Positions 21,901 to 33,381 of a stretch of DNA of 64,000 nt are shown piece by piece; within the stretch, counting starts at the first letter, position 1, and each line of letters opens with the position of its first letter. The notes under the pieces were generated by a model. That model ran no database searches, was not told where the DNA came from, and saw only the letters and a list, made by a program, of their open reading frames with translations. Location of the stretch: positions 1 to 64,000 of the forward strand of contig NW_026252087.1 of assembly GCF_025399195.1 (NCBI RefSeq). The letters run 5' to 3'. The stretch is from Umbelopsis ramanniana AG (Eukaryota; Mucoromycota; Umbelopsidomycetes; Umbelopsidales; Umbelopsidaceae). The translations under genes were made by a program, and so were the position numbers.

Positions 21901-22149
21901 ACCAAGCAGGAAGATTACTACAAGCTTTTCCGTACCAGACTTGTTCTTTCCTGGATGTTCTCTAACGCTTTGCTCATCGTGGCCATGTCTTCTGACGCAT
22001 TCACACAATACATAGCAGAACACAACCCGAACGCGCAAATGTCCTACAATCCTTATTTGACTTTCATTTTCTGGTCTGTTGCCTTCCTCTCAGCCTGCCG
22101 TTTCCTTGGAAGTACATCCTACATCCTACTTCGTCTCATTTTTGGCTAG
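18974..22149 (+). CDS. chitin synthase (division 1 type)
   Basis: Eight exons: 18974-19369, 19473-19685, 19746-19949, 20021-20306, 20373-20971, 21038-21547, 21615-21646 (32 nt) and 21711-22149; 892 residues. The enzyme polymerises GlcNAc from UDP-GlcNAc across the plasma membrane. Residues 1-130 are Pro/Gln/Tyr/Gly-rich, including a 12-Gly run, and probably cytosolic and disordered. The catalytic region follows: YNEDDQLF near residue 208, [21 protein letters not shown] with E473-D474-R475, and Q513-R-R-R-W517, the signature of processive chitin synthases. Several membrane spans follow, including the block after QRRRW and the final two helices. The layout (N-terminal disordered region, no myosin motor or cytochrome b5) fits division 1 (classes I-III). 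The 66-nt intron at 20972-21037 is in frame and stop-free. Confidence 0.95.
19238..19273 (+). repeat. GGC/GGT triplet repeat coding poly-glycine
   Basis: Twelve consecutive glycine codons, GGC GGC then GGT repeats, inside exon 1 of the chitin synthase gene. Nearly pure GGT repetition suggests replication slippage and likely length variation between strains. Confidence 0.85.
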
Positions 22150-22236
22150 ACAAAAAACGCTACTTTTATCAATGTCACTCTCACAGGATGAATGTGACAT
22201 ATGATTCAGTATCTACAAAACACTTTTTTTTCATGA

Positions 22237-22242
22237 AATAAA
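22237..22242 (+). terminator. poly(A) signal AATAAA
   Basis: AATAAA 88 bases after the chitin synthase stop, followed by a T-rich run, in the spacer before the convergent DUF202 gene. Confidence 0.45.
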
Positions 22243-22446
22243 ACCACGTTTAAAGATTTGCATTTTTATTTACAAACTAGAACGTGGCTTGGAGATTGAA
22301 TGAGATTTGATGCGGTGGTTGTTATGATTATTTCAAATTCCGTAATGGTGGAGATTGTGTGCTGCAAAGAAACAAGCAATAAAAGCTAAAAATAATGCAC
22401 GGGTATATAGCAAAAACAGTCTTCGCAATAGAATTGTGCATTGTTA

Positions 22447-23148
22447 TCAATTTAGATATAGCATTGAAATGCACAGTGTCAGCAATAGCACCGATGTGAC
22501 GATGGCCACTGAGCTCATGACAGGAAACACGCCTCTAGTCATTGCTTCTTGACAGTGAAAGAAGCGAATCGCGGCAAATAGAAGGACTATTATGCCTAGT
22601 AAGATGAGATAGCCTCCTAACAGTCTTCCTCCTGTAGACTTGTCAGGATGTGTCTTGTTCATCCTGAATAGCTGCGTAACAGCTGATATAGACAAACGCA
22701 GATGAGGAAGGCAGATCATGTGTTAGACAGCTTGAACAGATGTGAGGTAATATGATGTACCATGTGTTTCAAAAGGAGTACTTACCTACACCTGTTGATA
22801 TCATAGCAAGACTGGTGCGCAAATACGCGAGATATGTTCGTTCATTGGCTGTAGAAGAGCTTTGGATTTAGTCCATTGGCAATGGTAGGTATACTTGTCG
22901 AACATTGGAGCTTTTATGATATAAAAAAATATATAGAACTATATGTTACCTAAATGATCCCTTGCTACACACCCGCGGTTTTTTAGTACTTTGGACACTG
23001 AGACGTGGTCATAGAGGGTATATAGTGTAGATAATTTAAGGTTGAGCGGGACGTCTGGTTGAAAAAGCGATGCATTCGATGTGTTGGTGGGTATAGACGA
23101 ATACTGTGTAGGTGATTCGGAAATAAGTCGAGTAGATTCAGTTGGCAT
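22447..23148 (-). CDS. DUF202-family small membrane protein
   Basis: Exons in transcript order: 23148-22950, 22848-22786 and 22682-22447; 165 residues. The N-terminal 55 residues are Ser/Thr-rich and soluble. Then comes the family signature split over the first junction: ARDHLANERTYLAYLRTSLAMISTG, followed by two hydrophobic spans (about residues 110-130 and 142-162) with the short basic loop and FHCQEAMTRGVFP between them. DUF202 proteins are small membrane proteins of mostly unknown function; in yeast the same fold forms the membrane part of the VTC polyphosphate machinery. Here there is no SPX or polyphosphate polymerase domain, so only the family, not the role, is supported. It is convergent with the chitin synthase gene. 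Confidence 0.8.
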
Positions 23149-23960
23149 GGCAAGACATTTAGAAGATCGAAGGAGATTAAGAAAGCTGCAAGCGGTTTAC
23201 CTGGTAAATTTGGTTCAGCACGCAATTTCATCTGCGATTGCGTAAATAAGCTACTTGTCGAAGGACTGTGTAACCATGCAGCCAATCGATCTTACAGTTC
23301 CATACATACCTCGTCCGCCCTTCTAGCATTACCGTTAGCTGGCCTCAGGTCGTTTCAGATGCTTGCTTCCCCTGCTTCTTGAATTTTATAAAACATCAAT
23401 TTTCCATCATTAGAAAGAATCCAACAAAGATGTTCCTCCTTCCTCCACATTTACATTTACCAATGTATATAAGGTTGTTTTGAGTACTCCGAACGAATAT
23501 TCTATTGTTTTCTTTTGGTGGTGAGCAGCAATAGTTTTATACTGTCCACCAAAATAAAAAATCTGATTACCTGATAGGGGGATCGCCCACTTTACTCATA
23601 ATAAGCCTCTTTCCAAGTTCTTGCTGCTGTATCAAAATGCATTACCATTTGATTCTATGGTAATAACCTGAAGCAAATGGATCGTAAATATTTGTCGAGA
23701 AGCATTGGTTTACTACCTTAAACCAATCATGCTTAACGTTTCTTTCTTTCTTTCTTTTGGCGTAAAAGATTTGAAACCACCGCCGCCAATTTTTTCCTGC
23801 ATCTTTTTCGTAGACAATCGACAAGTTTCTCATTGTAAAGCTAAAAGCTATACCTAGCTAAAGGCTATAACTAACCAAACCACACCACATTACACATTTA
23901 ATAGTACTCTCCCTGTTATACTAGTAGTTCTTCACTGTAGCATTATGTGTCACATTGTAT
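23149..23960. other. gene-less stretch upstream of the DUF202 gene
   Basis: About 810 bases. It contains short runs such as CTTTCTTTCTTTCTTTT near 23743-23757 and a 63-codon minus-strand open frame at 23642-23833 that lacks any recognisable feature. I see nothing else. Confidence 0.5.
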
Positions 23961-24407
23961 ATGCTTCTAGCGTTTTCAGAACGTTGGGTAGCGTTAGGTG
24001 AGGTAATAATCACAATTTAACAACTTCTTCCCATCTTGTAGAGATCTGCATTTCGGATGGTATTTTTCACATATAGACGAACGGATCTAAAGCAACAAGC
24101 AAAAGCTGGTAAAGATAAGGAACGAATTTTGCTATCACCACCTATGACAGGAATAAATGTTCTTTCATTGCCAAATGTGCTTCATGCTGTTGTAAGTAGG
24201 TTTGATTGAGTACACTGGGGCATCAATTAAAGGCTATCATTGCTTTTAATTTTGTTATTTTATTTACTGTACTCTGCTCTTTTGCTTTCTCTATTACAGC
24301 TTAGAATTAGTATTGTATTTTTTCTCTCATACGCTATCTTAAAAGCAGTTTTGAAGTGTTCTGCTAAATCGAAAAGCCAAAGGAATGAAAAAAATGCGAT
24401 ATTTTAA
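23961..24407 (+). CDS. possible small three-exon gene, product unknown
   Basis: Suggested exons 23961-24002, 24042-24191 and 24300-24407, giving 99 residues. The middle segment reads well as coding (for example TYRRTDLKQQAKAGKDKER, then LLSPPMTGINVLSLPNVLHA) and is bounded by a TTGTAG acceptor and a GTAAGT donor. The third segment follows a long pyrimidine tract and acceptor and encodes a hydrophobic run and a basic tail before a stop. No domain is recognised. The first exon is the weakest part. It could equally be a decayed gene fragment. It lies 140 bases before the GH85 gene on the same strand; I could not join the two in phase. Confidence 0.25.
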
Positions 24408-24546
24408 ACCAGAGGCAAAATAGCTTTGAGCGGGAAAATCTCCAAGGTACGCAAAGTGGCATTAAATCACTCAAATATGAGCAACTTGAAAAGTCACCCG
24501 ACCTGAAAAGCAGTTGCACTGTCCCATCCTCTTGTCTAAGTTTGTA

Positions 24547-27225
24547 ATGCCGTCAAGCTCACATTATGATTCAACCGATCCCAAAGCACCCAAGTCCAAG
24601 CCAATAGATTCTTTAGAAAAAGTCGATGAATGGCTGCCATCAGCTGCTGATATCTTCAACATAGCTACAGTGCCATATCGCCAAGATCAATCTGATAGGG
24701 ATCTTGGCAAATCAAAGTTGTTGCTATGCCATGACATGGCAGGCGGTAAGTTGGTATAGACTTGGCCAGACTTTACTGCAAAATGGCTGATATGTTCCTG
24801 AAAGGGTATCGGGAGGATGAAATGGTGCAAGGAAATGATTATGAGACAATATGGAGCTGCCAGACGTGGCATTTGGTGGACATATTCGTGTAGTAAGTTC
24901 TATTGCTGCTGAACATACCAAAAGGCAACATGCTCATGAACGACGATTCCTAGTTTCTCCCACCACCGTATCACGATTCCCCCTGTGAACTTCACCAACG
25001 CGTGCCATCGAAACAACGTTCTATCTCTTGGCACCTTTATTGTTGAGTGGCAAGAAGGCGTATCGGAACTGGAGAAGTTTCTCTTGGGTCCATCCAAAGA
25101 CGCAGATTTTGACAAAGAAAAGCCATCGAGCGATATGTGGAATCCTCACTATGCAGACAAACTCGGTAATTTGATAGCCACTATGGATCGAATGGGGTCA
25201 AATGTTTCGTTCTCATCCAATCCTTCTAGTTGAAATTGCGGAACAGTATAAATTTGATGGGTGGCTCATTAACATCGAAAGTCCATTTGCGGCATCTCCG
25301 TTGCCGGCAGAGTATAAGGCACAACAAATGGTAAAGTAAGGAAAGCAGTTAATTTGTTTTATCCAAGTGTATTATATGGATGGAGATACTAAGGTTAAGA
25401 AGGTTACTGAGGTACCTTACAGAAAAGTTGCATCAACGGATACCACACTCTAAGATAATATGGTACGACTCCATGACCAAGAATGGAGACATCAAGTGGC
25501 AGAATACCCTGAATGATATGAACAGCGGATTTTTTGATGTTACAGATGGCATCTTCACAAATTATTGTTGGAAAGCCGATACGCCAGCTGCAGCATTTGA
25601 GAAGGCAAAAGCAATGGGACGCAAAAGCAACGAAGTCTATATGGGTTCCGATGTTTGGGGTCGTGGTAGTTTTGCTTCTGGCTTTGAGACGTGGAAAGTA
25701 AGTACTAACATTGTACAGGACTATCTTATTTCTCACAACTCACGATACAATTCAGGGTGTACAAGAGGCGTCAAAGTTCAATCTGTCATCTGCTATTTTT
25801 GGGCCTGCTTGGACATACGAGTTCTTGGGAGCCGAAAATTTTTCTATCAATGATTCCTTACTTTGGTATGGTGGCATGCCCTCGCAATATCCTCTGCTGG
25901 GGCAAAACGAGATCATTAGTCTCGAGGGTAAGAGCTTTGCAACAACATATGAAATTATGAACCTTTACTGATCGGAAACGATCTACAGCCGGACCAACCA
26001 CAGTAGAAATACAAGATAACCGAAGGTATGGCATTAGTGACATTGTACCCTCGCGCCCTGCGTCAACGACGGCAACTTTCTTTACATGCTTTGATCGAGG
26101 CTATGGGGACGTTTTCAACATTGCTGGCGAGGTAAGAGATTCTCCGTTGGGTTGATCACAATATCCCCACGTCTAATATGTGTTTTGAAGAGACAAATGC
26201 TGAAAAAATGGTCGCATATCTCGCACCAAAGTATTCAACCCAATGTAAAACAACCCAATGGAATGATTCGATACGTAGTATCCATGGCTCATGCATACCT
26301 TGGAGGTTCCAGCCTTGGATTCTACATCAATGAGGCTTTTGGTCAGAATGCCATGGCATGGTCCACAGAAATGATACCCCTTTACTCGTTGGATATGCCG
26401 CTTGGTGAATTTTGTCGAGTTCAATATACGGTGAAGGACGTCGAACAGAACATATCTTTTGGAATCTACATTCGCGTAGCTCGACCTGAAAATGCTACTC
26501 AGCGACACATTTTGAATTCATCGCAGGAAGCAACCTCCGATACTTACATGATCATCGAAAGTGACGTTATCCAGAGCAATGCCGAGAGTCAAGTTATCAT
26601 CAATCCTTCTATGTGTGCAACGGAAACTCAGAATAAGTGGCTATCGAAGACACGAACCTTTAAATTCTCTGGTGATGGTAATGCTGATTGGAAAGTAATT
26701 GAAGTTGGTGTTGTGCTCCACAAGCCACGGGCACAGCGGATTACCACTGATTTGGTGGCATTTTTAGGGTCACTTAGCATCAACAACCAGCCAATGTCTC
26801 CTCCTACCTTCGAATTTCCGCACATTCACATATGGGATCGATCAGTCCATGAGATGGACTTGCCATCACAACACGCTATATCTGCATCCGGAACTAGCAA
26901 ACATAAGCTGCTATTTTGCACGTTGGAATGGAATATCAAGTTTGTGGATGCTCCCTCGACTCCAAACAAGTTTTCGTCAAAGATTTGGGATCACGTCTAT
27001 TTCTTTGCCATTTATGCTCGGCCTGTTCGCGACATCGATATGGTAGCGCATCCAAAATTCAAGCCATTCCGATGGTCATTCCTCGGCACAGCTTTCACTT
27101 GTGCATTTAGAGTGTCTGGTATTTTGGTACAAGAAAAAAGGAGTACATGGGAATTTGAAGTACGAGCGTTCAATCATTCAGGCAAAGAAGTCGCCAAACC
27201 TGCCAATATTGAAATTAATGTATGA
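24547..27225 (+). CDS. endo-beta-N-acetylglucosaminidase, GH85 (cytosolic ENGase)
   Basis: Eight exons: 24547-24745, 24805-24892, 24954-25165, 25230-25335, 25394-25697, 25756-25927, 25989-26131 and 26191-27225; 752 residues. No signal peptide is visible, which fits the cytosolic ENGases that release N-glycans by cutting the chitobiose core, a step in clearing misfolded glycoproteins. Family landmarks occur in order: LLLCHDMAGGY, VDIFVYFSHHRITIPPVNFTN, LGTFIVEW, then the catalytic pair N181 and E183 in DGWLINIESPF, then IIWYDSMTKNGDIKWQN and the barrel-closing GSDVWGRG and SSAIFGPAWTYEF. Asn promotes oxazoline formation and Glu is the acid/base. The C-terminal 340 residues form the usual beta-rich accessory domains. 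Exon 7 has two possible acceptors 15 bases apart. Confidence 0.9.
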
Positions 27226-27265
27226 ACATGATATCTTTGGGGTTTATTTGAATGAAAATGATATT

Positions 27266-30200
27266 TTATGGGTGTAAGTTGTATGCTTCCGATATCCTTC
27301 GTGTTTGTTTGGATTGGCCACCACTGGGAGAAGACATTTTAAGTGCATAGACCAACTGGATCATATCGTCTTCTTCTTTCGACAGAGGTACACCATGTTG
27401 GGCAGCATAACTTTGATCCGCACGAAGAATACTCTTGATTTGCCGCTGGCACTTTAGGAAAACTTGGGCGTTCTGATGATAATTTTCAGAGTGAGACGCA
27501 GCATCGAAACGTAAAAGCTCGATGTCGTTGCAAAGCTGTGAGATCTTTGACAATCTTTCCACCTTGGCTGCAATATCTGCCAACTCCTTTCTCTCTGCTT
27601 TCAATGTTTCCTAAAGACATTTAATCGTTTAGCCTGTAAGATCAATGGTTTTCGGAAACTAACATTAATGTAAATTGGTTGTAGCCTTACCTGCTGTGAT
27701 TCTGAAATTGGCAGGTTTTCAATTTCAGATGCACCGTCGTCCTTCACTTCTTGCTCTATAGTTGCAGCCGTCAAGAGATCTTCATTGGTTACTATACCCA
27801 GTTCCAAAAGAAGTATTTGAGCATCTGGTGTTAGCTTTTCTTTACAATGAACTTGGTTTATATATCCTAAAGCCAAGAATGCGTCCACTGCATAGCCGCT
27901 AAGTTCGGTCGAGAGAACCTCTCTATAGGAGGTACGGCGTCCACTGATAAGATGAGTTGCAATCCACTGTGTGAGGATAGGTGCAAGCTTGCGAGGAATA
28001 TATGGGAGGTCTTCGAGGGCAGACAATGAGCAAATGGTGATCCAGTAGGCTATAAAAGAGAAACCTTGTTGAGTTATGGAACATATTGTATAACATATTC
28101 TGGTACACACTTACAGTCAAGTGTTGGGTATAGTAGAGATGCAAGTAAGCAGATCTTTTCATGCTCTGCTTCATCACTTTCTGAATTTACCGCCCTGTTG
28201 TAAACATCGTTTTGACCCTCAACTTTAGTTATGATCTCTTTATCTTGGAAGCGTTTGAGCAGCTCATCAAACATCTATAATGCAGAGAGTGAGAAACTTG
28301 TGATGTGGGTGAAATTTGATCACCGCATTCTTACCTGCTCTTCATCCCATGTAAAATCAAACTCGAGACGGAAAAGCTTAGTTAAGAACTGGAATCGTTC
28401 AAGTAGCTTTTGTTGAGGGACAGTCTTGGATGGGAAAGAAAGATAGACAATGGAGAAGAGAGAGTCCGGCAGCAGATAGTCCAACAGTTGATTTGCGGAA
28501 TATGACACCGCCAACACATTGTCAGCATGATCGACAACACGAATGATCGATTTATCTGAAACCCGCTTGTCTTCGATGATAATGTTCTTGTGGCCATCCA
28601 ATATCCGGAGGGAATAAAAAATCACAGATTCAATATCTTCTCCATCTTGCCAATCAACATAGACGTCTCTCTCCTTAAGTTCCGTGCGAATCCACTCCAT
28701 ATGGTCCTTTACACAGCCAAGTGAGATACCATTGTTAGCTCTTCCATAGAGCAAAATGGCTGCCACCAAAGAGACTGGGCTGATGGCCACGCTCTCACGC
28801 TGACCTCGTTGGATTGCCTTGACGACTCGTTCGGAAAGCGACGATAGACCCTTACTGGTATCAAAAGCAGCTGACTTTTGCACCTTTGCATTCTCAGCGA
28901 TTTCTTGCACACTGACGCATTCGCCAATATTGACAAAAACGCGGCCATATTTTCCATTATGATGGTGCTCAGATTCCTTGTGTCGACCTGCCAAAGCTGC
29001 ACTTGGCTTGGTAACCAGCAGAGGAACAGATAAGGTGTTGGTATTCGTTGTAGGGTGTTGATCGAGAACTTGATCGATCAAAACTGACAGTTCCGGCACA
29101 CTTTCGTAGACAATGTTGATAGGAACAAATGCTACATCTTGGTCCAAAATTTTCTCAGACGGTATGGGTGTCAAGGGTGAAGTGGGACTTAGCTCAGCGT
29201 TACTGTTTTCTTGATTTTTTTCAAGAGCTGCTTCAAGCACCATGCCTACAAGACCATCATCGTATGCCTTTTGAAACTTTCCGCTTCGGGATCTCGCCTT
29301 TTCAAGCATGAAGGATAGTGCGCCGTGCTCTCGAAGCATGACTTGGGCGTATGCGGCTGTAACCGCATTGTTAAGTGGTGATCGACTTTCAGGGTTACGC
29401 TTGATGAAAAACGTTCCCATGATGCGGAGAACATCCGATATTGGTCCTAAGAGTCCAAGTGCTAGATTCAAACACGAATGTCAATTGATTGGGCTCCCAC
29501 AGTAAAGCATACATGAATCATACTATCTACCTTCATCACAGGCTATAGCCGGAACTGGTAGTTTGTATCGCAAAGTGAGATACCACACAACCAAATTATC
29601 CACCAGCGATTTAGACGTCGGTACATAAACAACTTTTTTGCCAGCAATTGCTCTCTTGAGCTGGTAAGGTTAGGTAGCAACGGTCAGTAACGATAAACGT
29701 ATGCGTTAAGACTTACTTGAACAATACTTACTATTGCGACATCTGCTTCTCGTATGTGAACATTCTCAAAGAGTTTTTGAAGAAGCAGGTGTAGGAAATG
29801 TCCAGCAAACCAAACATAAGCCAGCTGAGTTCTCTCCTTCATCCTCTGAAACAATTTGGTTGCTTCGCCAACTACCGTTTGTTGAGGCACCCCTGAACTT
29901 TCGGTGATCTGAGATGTGATAACATGAGTTTTACATGATAACAGCGTGAGCCATAAGCCGATACCAAAACATTGTACTTACTTGCTTGATACTGTTGCCA
30001 ACTCTGCTATCGTTCAAAACAATGACTTTGACAATATCATCGTTGTCACCAATGTGAGCTCTCCATCTGCCCAACTCCTTACCACGTTCGCTGATAGTTG
30101 TACCATCCTTGAGCACCTCGGAATCGTCATGGCACCAATCGTCAAGACTGGTATCAAAATCAGCTACCCACTCATCATCCATTCGCCTATCTCTTGGACG

Positions 30201-32174
30201 ATCAGTGCTTTCCAAAGAAAGTATGACTTGAGCCAGCATTCGTTGAGATCGTTTCTCTATATCAGTGCTGCTAAATAAAATGGATTCAACTTGTTTATCG
30301 ATGGCCAAGCTCTGAAATCCAATCATCTTTGTGTGAGTTGCACAGTCCCAACCAGGAGGAGCGCTTATTGATCTGAGTCCTTGACTTTCTTGAGCTACAT
30401 ACAGATGCATGCCATGGTTATAGTGCTCGATGTAGCTATGCCAATCCATCTCTCCAAACGCATCAACGTTGAATGCAGTTTCAGTTGCTAAATGTCTCTG
30501 TATCTCCCATAAATTTCCATTGCTGAAAGCCCAGGTACGCTTAATGAAGGGTTGGTTCGCTTCCAATATTTTAGTCGCATAGCTGGTCATTTTGGCAATG
30601 GTGTTCAGGCTCTTGTTATCACCGGTCACAACAGCGTTCGCTACTGTTGCAAAGGAGTTGGAGAGCTGATATTTCATAAAGAAGCGGGCCTTGAACATGG
30701 CCTTATTACTGACAAAGTAATCTTGAGACTTGGGAAGTACTACGCTTGTTGTCCTCATCCAGTACTCTTGAATGCCATCGTATACTTCTCTCCAGTTGAT
30801 GGGGTTCAATGGGGCGGCAGTAACTTGGTATATATGCGGAAAAATGTCTTGTTGCTCACCGCTGTTACGGTTGCCATAAGCATATGGTAGCAAGAATTCA
30901 GTACCAGGAACCTGTATTTTGGAGGCGACTCCCAAAATGATGCGAGTAACATAGTCAACCGGTACAATATCTGCAATTGAATCCCCTTGATTGGGTTGAA
31001 GTATTTGGAACCCTCTTCCGGAGAGTAGGATCGTGCCATTTGCTCCTGTCAATCCATCGGCCCAACCGGCCAGTGGCTCCGTAATACCAGCTGCCAGTTG
31101 TGTTGGTCGTACAATAGCAATAGGCCATTGGCTTTTACCACCTTGAGCCTCATCTGCTCGGTTGATATCTGCTCGTTTCAGAATTAATTGTTCAGTAAGA
31201 GCCTTGGTGAAAAGATGTGTGTTCGGATAATTTGCTAATATCCTTTGTGTCATCTTCGGGATATCCATAAGTTCCAACGACACGATCTCCTTGAGTAGGG
31301 TTTCCGGGTCTTCAAGACCGGCAGGGTAAACGAGTTCTTGCACTTCGCCATCGGGTAAATTTGAGTTGACATAGGCAGACGAAACGTGAACGAAAGCCTG
31401 CATTTTCTCGCAGTCGTCAGCCAAATCCATCAGCCGTAAGGTGCCCAACGTATTTGTCTCCAAAGAAAGATCCAGCCTTTCGTCATGATCCATAGAAGCC
31501 GCACAATGTATAACGACATTGACATTAGAAATGATGCTGCTTCTATCTTCAGGTGAGATAGACAGCTCTGGGGATATCAGGTCGCAGGCAACAGGTATGA
31601 CTTTAGTCTTAATGATGGTATCGAATTTGTTGGCGCCAATTTTTCTTCTCAGAGACGTAAAAGCTGGGTTATTTAATATCTCACTTTGAAGTCTTTCATG
31701 GGGCCCGCCAATCTTGCGCTTGTTATTGCCATAGCGAATCAAAAGATATATCTTGTCTATTTCCGCCCCAAAAGAATCCACCAACTTCCATAATATCGAT
31801 TTCCCCAGAAATCCAGTTGAACCAGTCAAAAGAATAGACTTTCCTCGATAAAAATCGGCCATGGATGTCGACAAAGGACTTTCGTTCATCGAGGCACGTT
31901 GACTATTATCTATCTCGTCCACTGTTGATAAAGGTATAGCGGTATCTTCTGATCCGGCTGACGTATTTTCTGGGATATCTTCTACAGCTGGTGCCTCATA
32001 GCTATCTTCCTTGACTAGGTCTACTTCTGTATCTTGTTGGTCTTCAGTTCCAAGTTCGTTCTGACTCGGTGACAAGGGGACTTGTGGGCTTGACAACGGC
32101 TCATTCTCGATGGTAGCTTCTGGCTCTTCCACTCTGATAGTTGGTGTGGTCGAAGGGTCGGGAGATGCTGACAT
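27266..32174 (-). CDS. fatty acyl-CoA reductase fused to a PlsB/GNPAT-type acyltransferase
   Basis: Seven exons in transcript order: 32174-29982, 29908-29732, 29660-29531, 29461-28335, 28274-28115, 28049-27691 and 27610-27266; 1496 residues, phases consistent throughout. Residues 1-110 are acidic and disordered. Residues about 112-480 are a fatty acyl reductase domain with the NAD(P) loop G118-STGFLG124 and a conserved lysine K324, followed by a reductase C-terminal region to about 640. Residues about 735-1490 resemble glycerol-3-phosphate and dihydroxyacetone-phosphate acyltransferases: GTFFIKR, EKARSRSGK and VPINIVYE are recognisable motifs II-IV. Fatty alcohol synthesis and DHAP acylation are the two branches feeding ether-lipid synthesis, normally at peroxisomes. 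Two residues are odd: H320 replaces the reductase tyrosine (YxxxK) and S806 replaces the histidine of HX4D. The C terminus (YNLHP) is not a PTS1 signal. Confidence 0.85.
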
Positions 32175-32326
32175 TGTCAGATTGGGAAGAATAACGACGC
32201 GCGACTCTAAGTAACGGTGCCAAGCTCAATTCGCTATAATTTTGCAACACAGCCCCGAATCCAAAATTTCAGCCTTGTAAGCCACAACCGATCCCGCCAT
32301 TGACACGCATTAACAAGCGAACCATA
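32175..32326. promoter_or_regulatory. short bidirectional promoter region
   Basis: 152 bases between the divergent ATGs of the reductase-acyltransferase gene and EAF6. It contains GCCAAGCTC and CCAAAATTT stretches but no clear TATA box, fitting a housekeeping-type shared promoter. Confidence 0.4.
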
Positions 32327-33217
32327 ATGACAGAAGCAAAAGATGAAGCCAATGCAACACAGGTATGCTATGCTCTCATCAATGGTAATTAACACTGTCC
32401 AATGAACCGTGCTAATCCAGCAACCGCAGCCTCAAAACTCACCGGCAACTCGTCAAAAGTACGAAGAAGCCAAACAAGAGCTACAAGCTCTTCTAAGCCG
32501 CAAGAAACAAGTCGATAACAACCTTGTAAGCATTGATTCTTTGTTTTATGGAGCCGAATGTGTTCGCATGGGCTAATTCTTCCGACCTCTCAAAGGCAAA
32601 TTTGGAACATTCTATTTATTTGTTTGAAGGCTCCTACTTGGAGGATACACAGCAAAACGGAAATATCATAAGAGGGTTTGATGGCTACTTAACCAATCGA
32701 CCAGATAAGAAGAAGCAAAAGTTCACAGAGTTTGACCGATTGTTCTCATTATCATCTTCTACTTATCAAAAGGTGAGGCATATGGACTGGGACAGCAAGT
32801 AGCCAGTCTCGTGCAGCAAGCTTCCCTCCCTCTCTCGTTCTCTGTCTATACTTTTTTCTCTTGAAGGGGATTATTTCACCTTTACTTTTGTCATTCTTTT
32901 GATACCCATCAATGCAAAATCATAGCTCTTGTACTTCCTTTCTGCTTCGTTCATGTTTCTTTTGACCGTTAAATAACACTTGCAACACCATTCGCTTATC
33001 AAATGAGACTGATGCTAATAACATCCATGTTTTATTCATTCTCTGCACATAGGCGTTGTCATTGAAAGACGATCAAGATTATACTTCACGGCAAGATAAC
33101 TCGTACTCTTCACATCGAAATGAGAAGCGGAAACATAGGCTAGGAGAGCGGGACATGAATCGTAAGAGTGGGCGCATAGGATCCCACGATCGCGATACGG
33201 AAGAGGATGATGCGTAG
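32327..33217 (+). CDS. EAF6: chromatin modification protein EAF6 (NuA4 complex)
   Basis: Exons 32327-32362, 32421-32525, 32596-32772 and 33053-33217; 160 residues. The conserved EAF6 core is intact: a coiled coil ([23 protein letters not shown]) followed by [18 protein letters not shown] and [13 protein letters not shown]6 is a small scaffold subunit of NuA4-type (and MYST/ING) histone acetyltransferases, acting in the nucleus. The C terminus is basic and charged ([11 protein letters not shown]). Intron 3 is unusually long for this window (280 nt, pyrimidine-rich). If it is retained, translation continues nine codons past the core and stops at 32802, dropping the basic tail. The gene is divergent from the reductase-acyltransferase gene. 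Confidence 0.9.
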
Positions 33218-33381
33218 CTTTTAGTGAAGCAAGTTAGTATAGACCTACCTCTTTCTATGAATTTTTTGTATATAAACTGTGGACCAACATTGGTTGGAGC
33301 CTTCCACTTTCTTCTCCGCCCTGACCTCACTTTGATAGCTCCGACTTTGGTGCATTTCTGCTTCGAGCACGATCCTTTGAC

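Noticed and set aside
23642-23833. 63-codon minus-strand open frame
   Set aside because: Overlaps a simple CTTT-type repeat and encodes nothing recognisable.
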